Assembly: GCA_024641805.1 (NCBI GenBank)
Contig: JAHECJ010000158.1
Span: 1-5,902, forward strand
Length of the DNA: 5,902 nucleotides
DNA from: Desulfococcus sp.
Lineage (GTDB): Bacteria > Desulfobacterota > Desulfobacteria > Desulfobacterales > Desulfosalsimonadaceae
Reading direction: 5' to 3'
Part shown: positions 4,607 through 5,902 of the stretch, piece after piece
How the letters are laid out: each line of letters begins with the position of its first letter
How positions within the stretch are numbered: position 1 is the stretch's first letter
The notes under the pieces: model-generated
The model's input: only the letters and a program-made list of their open reading frames with translations
Told to the model about the DNA's origin: nothing
The model's database searches: none
Position numbers and translations under genes: made by a program

Positions 4607-5902
4607 TTGAATGCCCGCTATCTTCATAGGATATTCTTCCCCAAATCTATAGCGGTTTTCGGCGCCGGCGATACGGAAGCCCGGTTGGCCGATATCGTGC
4701 TCAATAATATTATATCCGCCGGCTACAAAGGCCGTATTTTCCCGGTTTGTCCAGGAAGAGGCGTCAACAGCCTCAATGTCTGTTCCGATATCGTGGACAT
4801 TGACGGGCCGGTCGATTTAGGGATTCTGTCGGCACCCTCTAAGACTTTACCAGAAGCCATCCTTTTATTGGGAAAAATAAAACCAGCCGGAATGATTATC
4901 CTTAGCGAGGCCGATTTAAGCCATGATCTTTGCCGCAAGATGCTTGCGTCTGCAAAATCAGCTGACGTCAGGCTGATCGGCCCCCATTCATGGGGTGTTC
5001 TCAACCCGATGGCACGCCTGAATGCCGGCTTTGCAAACCAGCCGGCATTTGACGGTGAATTGGCAATTGTTTCCCAGAGCAGTGCGATTTGTGCGACGAT
5101 CCTGGACCTTTCCGTCAGCAAAAAAATCGGCATCAGTTTTCTGATCGGTTTGGGAGATATGATGGACGTCGATTTTGCCGATGTCATCGATTACCTGACA
5201 CACAATGCAAAAGTCAGGGCGATCCTTCTGCATGTCGAAACGCTAAAAAATCTACGCCACTTTATATCCGCATCCCGCGCGGCAGCTCGGATCAAGCCGG
5301 TCATCGTGCTGAAAACCAATCGTCATCAGCCCGCATTCAGCATCCTGCAAACACCGGGCATGAATCCCTTGAATGAAATTTCTATTTATGACGCCGTGTT
5401 CAAGCGAGCCGGCATTATCAGAGTTGAAACGGTTGAAGGTCTTTTTGATTGCGCCGAACTGGTCAGCAAAAAGGTTCGGCCCAAAGGGTCTGATCTTATT
5501 ATCGTCAGCGACAGCAAAACCCCCGGCATCATGGCGGTTGATGCGTTACGTGACCGTGGGGTCTTGCCTGCCGTTTTGGACGATGCCGCCATTGCACATA
5601 TAGACCAGATCCTTTCTCCAGGATGGAGCCGGTGCAACCCGATTTGCATCCGATCGGAATTGCCGCCGGAGATATTTGAAAAAATTATTTCATGCGTTTC
5701 ATCCTTAGCTTCCATTGACGGTATCCTGATCATTCTTTCCCCGCAATTTATCAACGATCCAGAAGCATTTGCACGCTTTCTAAGTTCATCTTTGAAACAG
5801 ATAAAGATCCCTGTTTTTGTCGCATGGATGGGTGGCGATACGACTGCCCGTGCCCGCAGGATATTAAACGAAGCCGGAATTTCAACAAACGAAACCCCAG
5901 AA
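4607..5902 (+). CDS. NDP-forming acyl-CoA synthetase-like protein lacking the phospho-histidine (3' end outside window)
   Basis: Open for 432 codons from a TTG at 4607 to the window edge. The TTG is chosen because NARYLHRIFFPKSIAVFGAGD matches the usual family start (a short helix, then F-x-P-x-SIAV-x-GA); a TAA lies 5 codons upstream in frame, and the only weak ribosome site is AAGG at 4593-4596. Domain order follows ADP-forming acetyl-CoA synthetase alpha: CoA-binding Rossmann domain (about 8-125, ending RLIGPHSWGVLNP), first flavodoxin-like domain (about 150-290, SQSSAICATILDL, DVDFADVIDYL, KPVIVLK), second flavodoxin-like domain (about 294-432, LIIVSDSKTPGIMAVDAL, WSRCNP, VFVAWMGG, ending NETPE). 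The SHTG loop, whose histidine carries phosphate in active enzymes, should fall just before YDAVFKRAG; here that stretch reads ILQTPGMNPLN (246-256) with no histidine. The protein may be a non-catalytic CoA-binding relative or use other chemistry. Whether an ATP-grasp domain follows cannot be seen. It lies 45 bp after the beta subunit, so it is probably the third operon gene. Confidence 0.85.
   Translation, partial: MNARYLHRIFFPKSIAVFGAGDTEARLADIVLNNIISAGYKGRIFPVCPGRGVNSLNVCSDIVDIDGPVDLGILSAPSKTLPEAILLLGKIKPAGMIILSEADLSHDLCRKMLASAKSADVRLIGPHSWGVLNPMARLNAGFANQPAFDGELAIVSQSSAICATILDLSVSKKIGISFLIGLGDMMDVDFADVIDYLTHNAKVRAILLHVETLKNLRHFISASRAAARIKPVIVLKTNRHQPAFSILQTPGMNPLNEISIYDAVFKRAGIIRVETVEGLFDCAELVSKKVRPKGSDLIIVSDSKTPGIMAVDALRDRGVLPAVLDDAAIAHIDQILSPGWSRCNPICIRSELPPEIFEKIISCVSSLASIDGILIILSPQFINDPEAFARFLSSSLKQIKIPVFVAWMGGDTTARARRILNEAGISTNETPE

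Noticed and set aside
4589..4630. ATG at 4588 and ATG at 4611 as starts for the synthetase-like gene
   Set aside because: The first is in another frame that hits a TAG at 4628-4630; the second is also in a wrong frame. Only the frame of TTG 4607 gives the family N-terminus.
4723..5187. 154-codon minus-strand reading frame
   Set aside because: It is antisense to the synthetase-like gene, whose + strand frame shows clear family motifs; the minus translation shows no recognisable domain.

Overview
The window looks like a stretch of chromosome from a dissimilatory sulfate-reducing bacterium, most likely a Desulfobacterota ('deltaproteobacterial') lineage. The main reasons are the 3' end of a dsrC gene with both redox-active C-terminal cysteines, and a siroheme-decarboxylase-type (AhbA/AhbB) gene of the alternative heme pathway used by sulfate reducers. 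The CoA-transferase type is also one I associate with such anaerobes. All supported genes are on the + strand. I see no rRNA, tRNA, CRISPR array, insertion sequence or phage gene.

Layout. (1) 1-287: 3' part of dsrC, closed by a strong hairpin terminator at 319-349. (2) 350-501: short spacer with a small hairpin and a 9-bp tandem duplication, leading into a tight cluster: yjbQ (502-897), an ahbA-like siroheme decarboxylase subunit (901-1347, 3 nt after yjbQ), a carbon-nitrogen hydrolase (1392-2198), and a truncated phzF remnant (2195-2380) that starts in an ATGA overlap with the hydrolase stop. (3) 2381-2701: about 320 bp of AT-rich non-coding DNA. It carries a clear sigma-54 (-24/-12) promoter and three perfect inverted repeats upstream of it. 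(4) 2702-5902: a probable sigma-54-driven catabolic operon. It encodes both subunits of a glutaconate CoA-transferase-like (family I) enzyme (2702-3685 and 3788-4561), then an NDP-forming acyl-CoA synthetase-like protein that starts at a TTG (4607) and runs off the right edge.

How the genes may work together. DsrC is the sulfur carrier of dissimilatory sulfite reduction, and siroheme is both the cofactor of that sulfite reductase and the AhbA/B substrate, so the left half has a sulfur/tetrapyrrole theme. The right half suggests activation of an organic acid by CoA transfer. It is probably switched on by an unlinked sigma-54 activator, since no activator gene is in the window.

The observations most worth a second look are: the acyl-CoA synthetase-like protein lacks the phospho-histidine expected in its family and is altered at nearby conserved positions; the sigma-54 promoter has an array of palindromes; phzF has decayed while still coupled to the hydrolase; and yjbQ is tightly coupled to the siroheme decarboxylase gene. 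Assignments rest on reading motifs and recalled family sequences; no database search was run.
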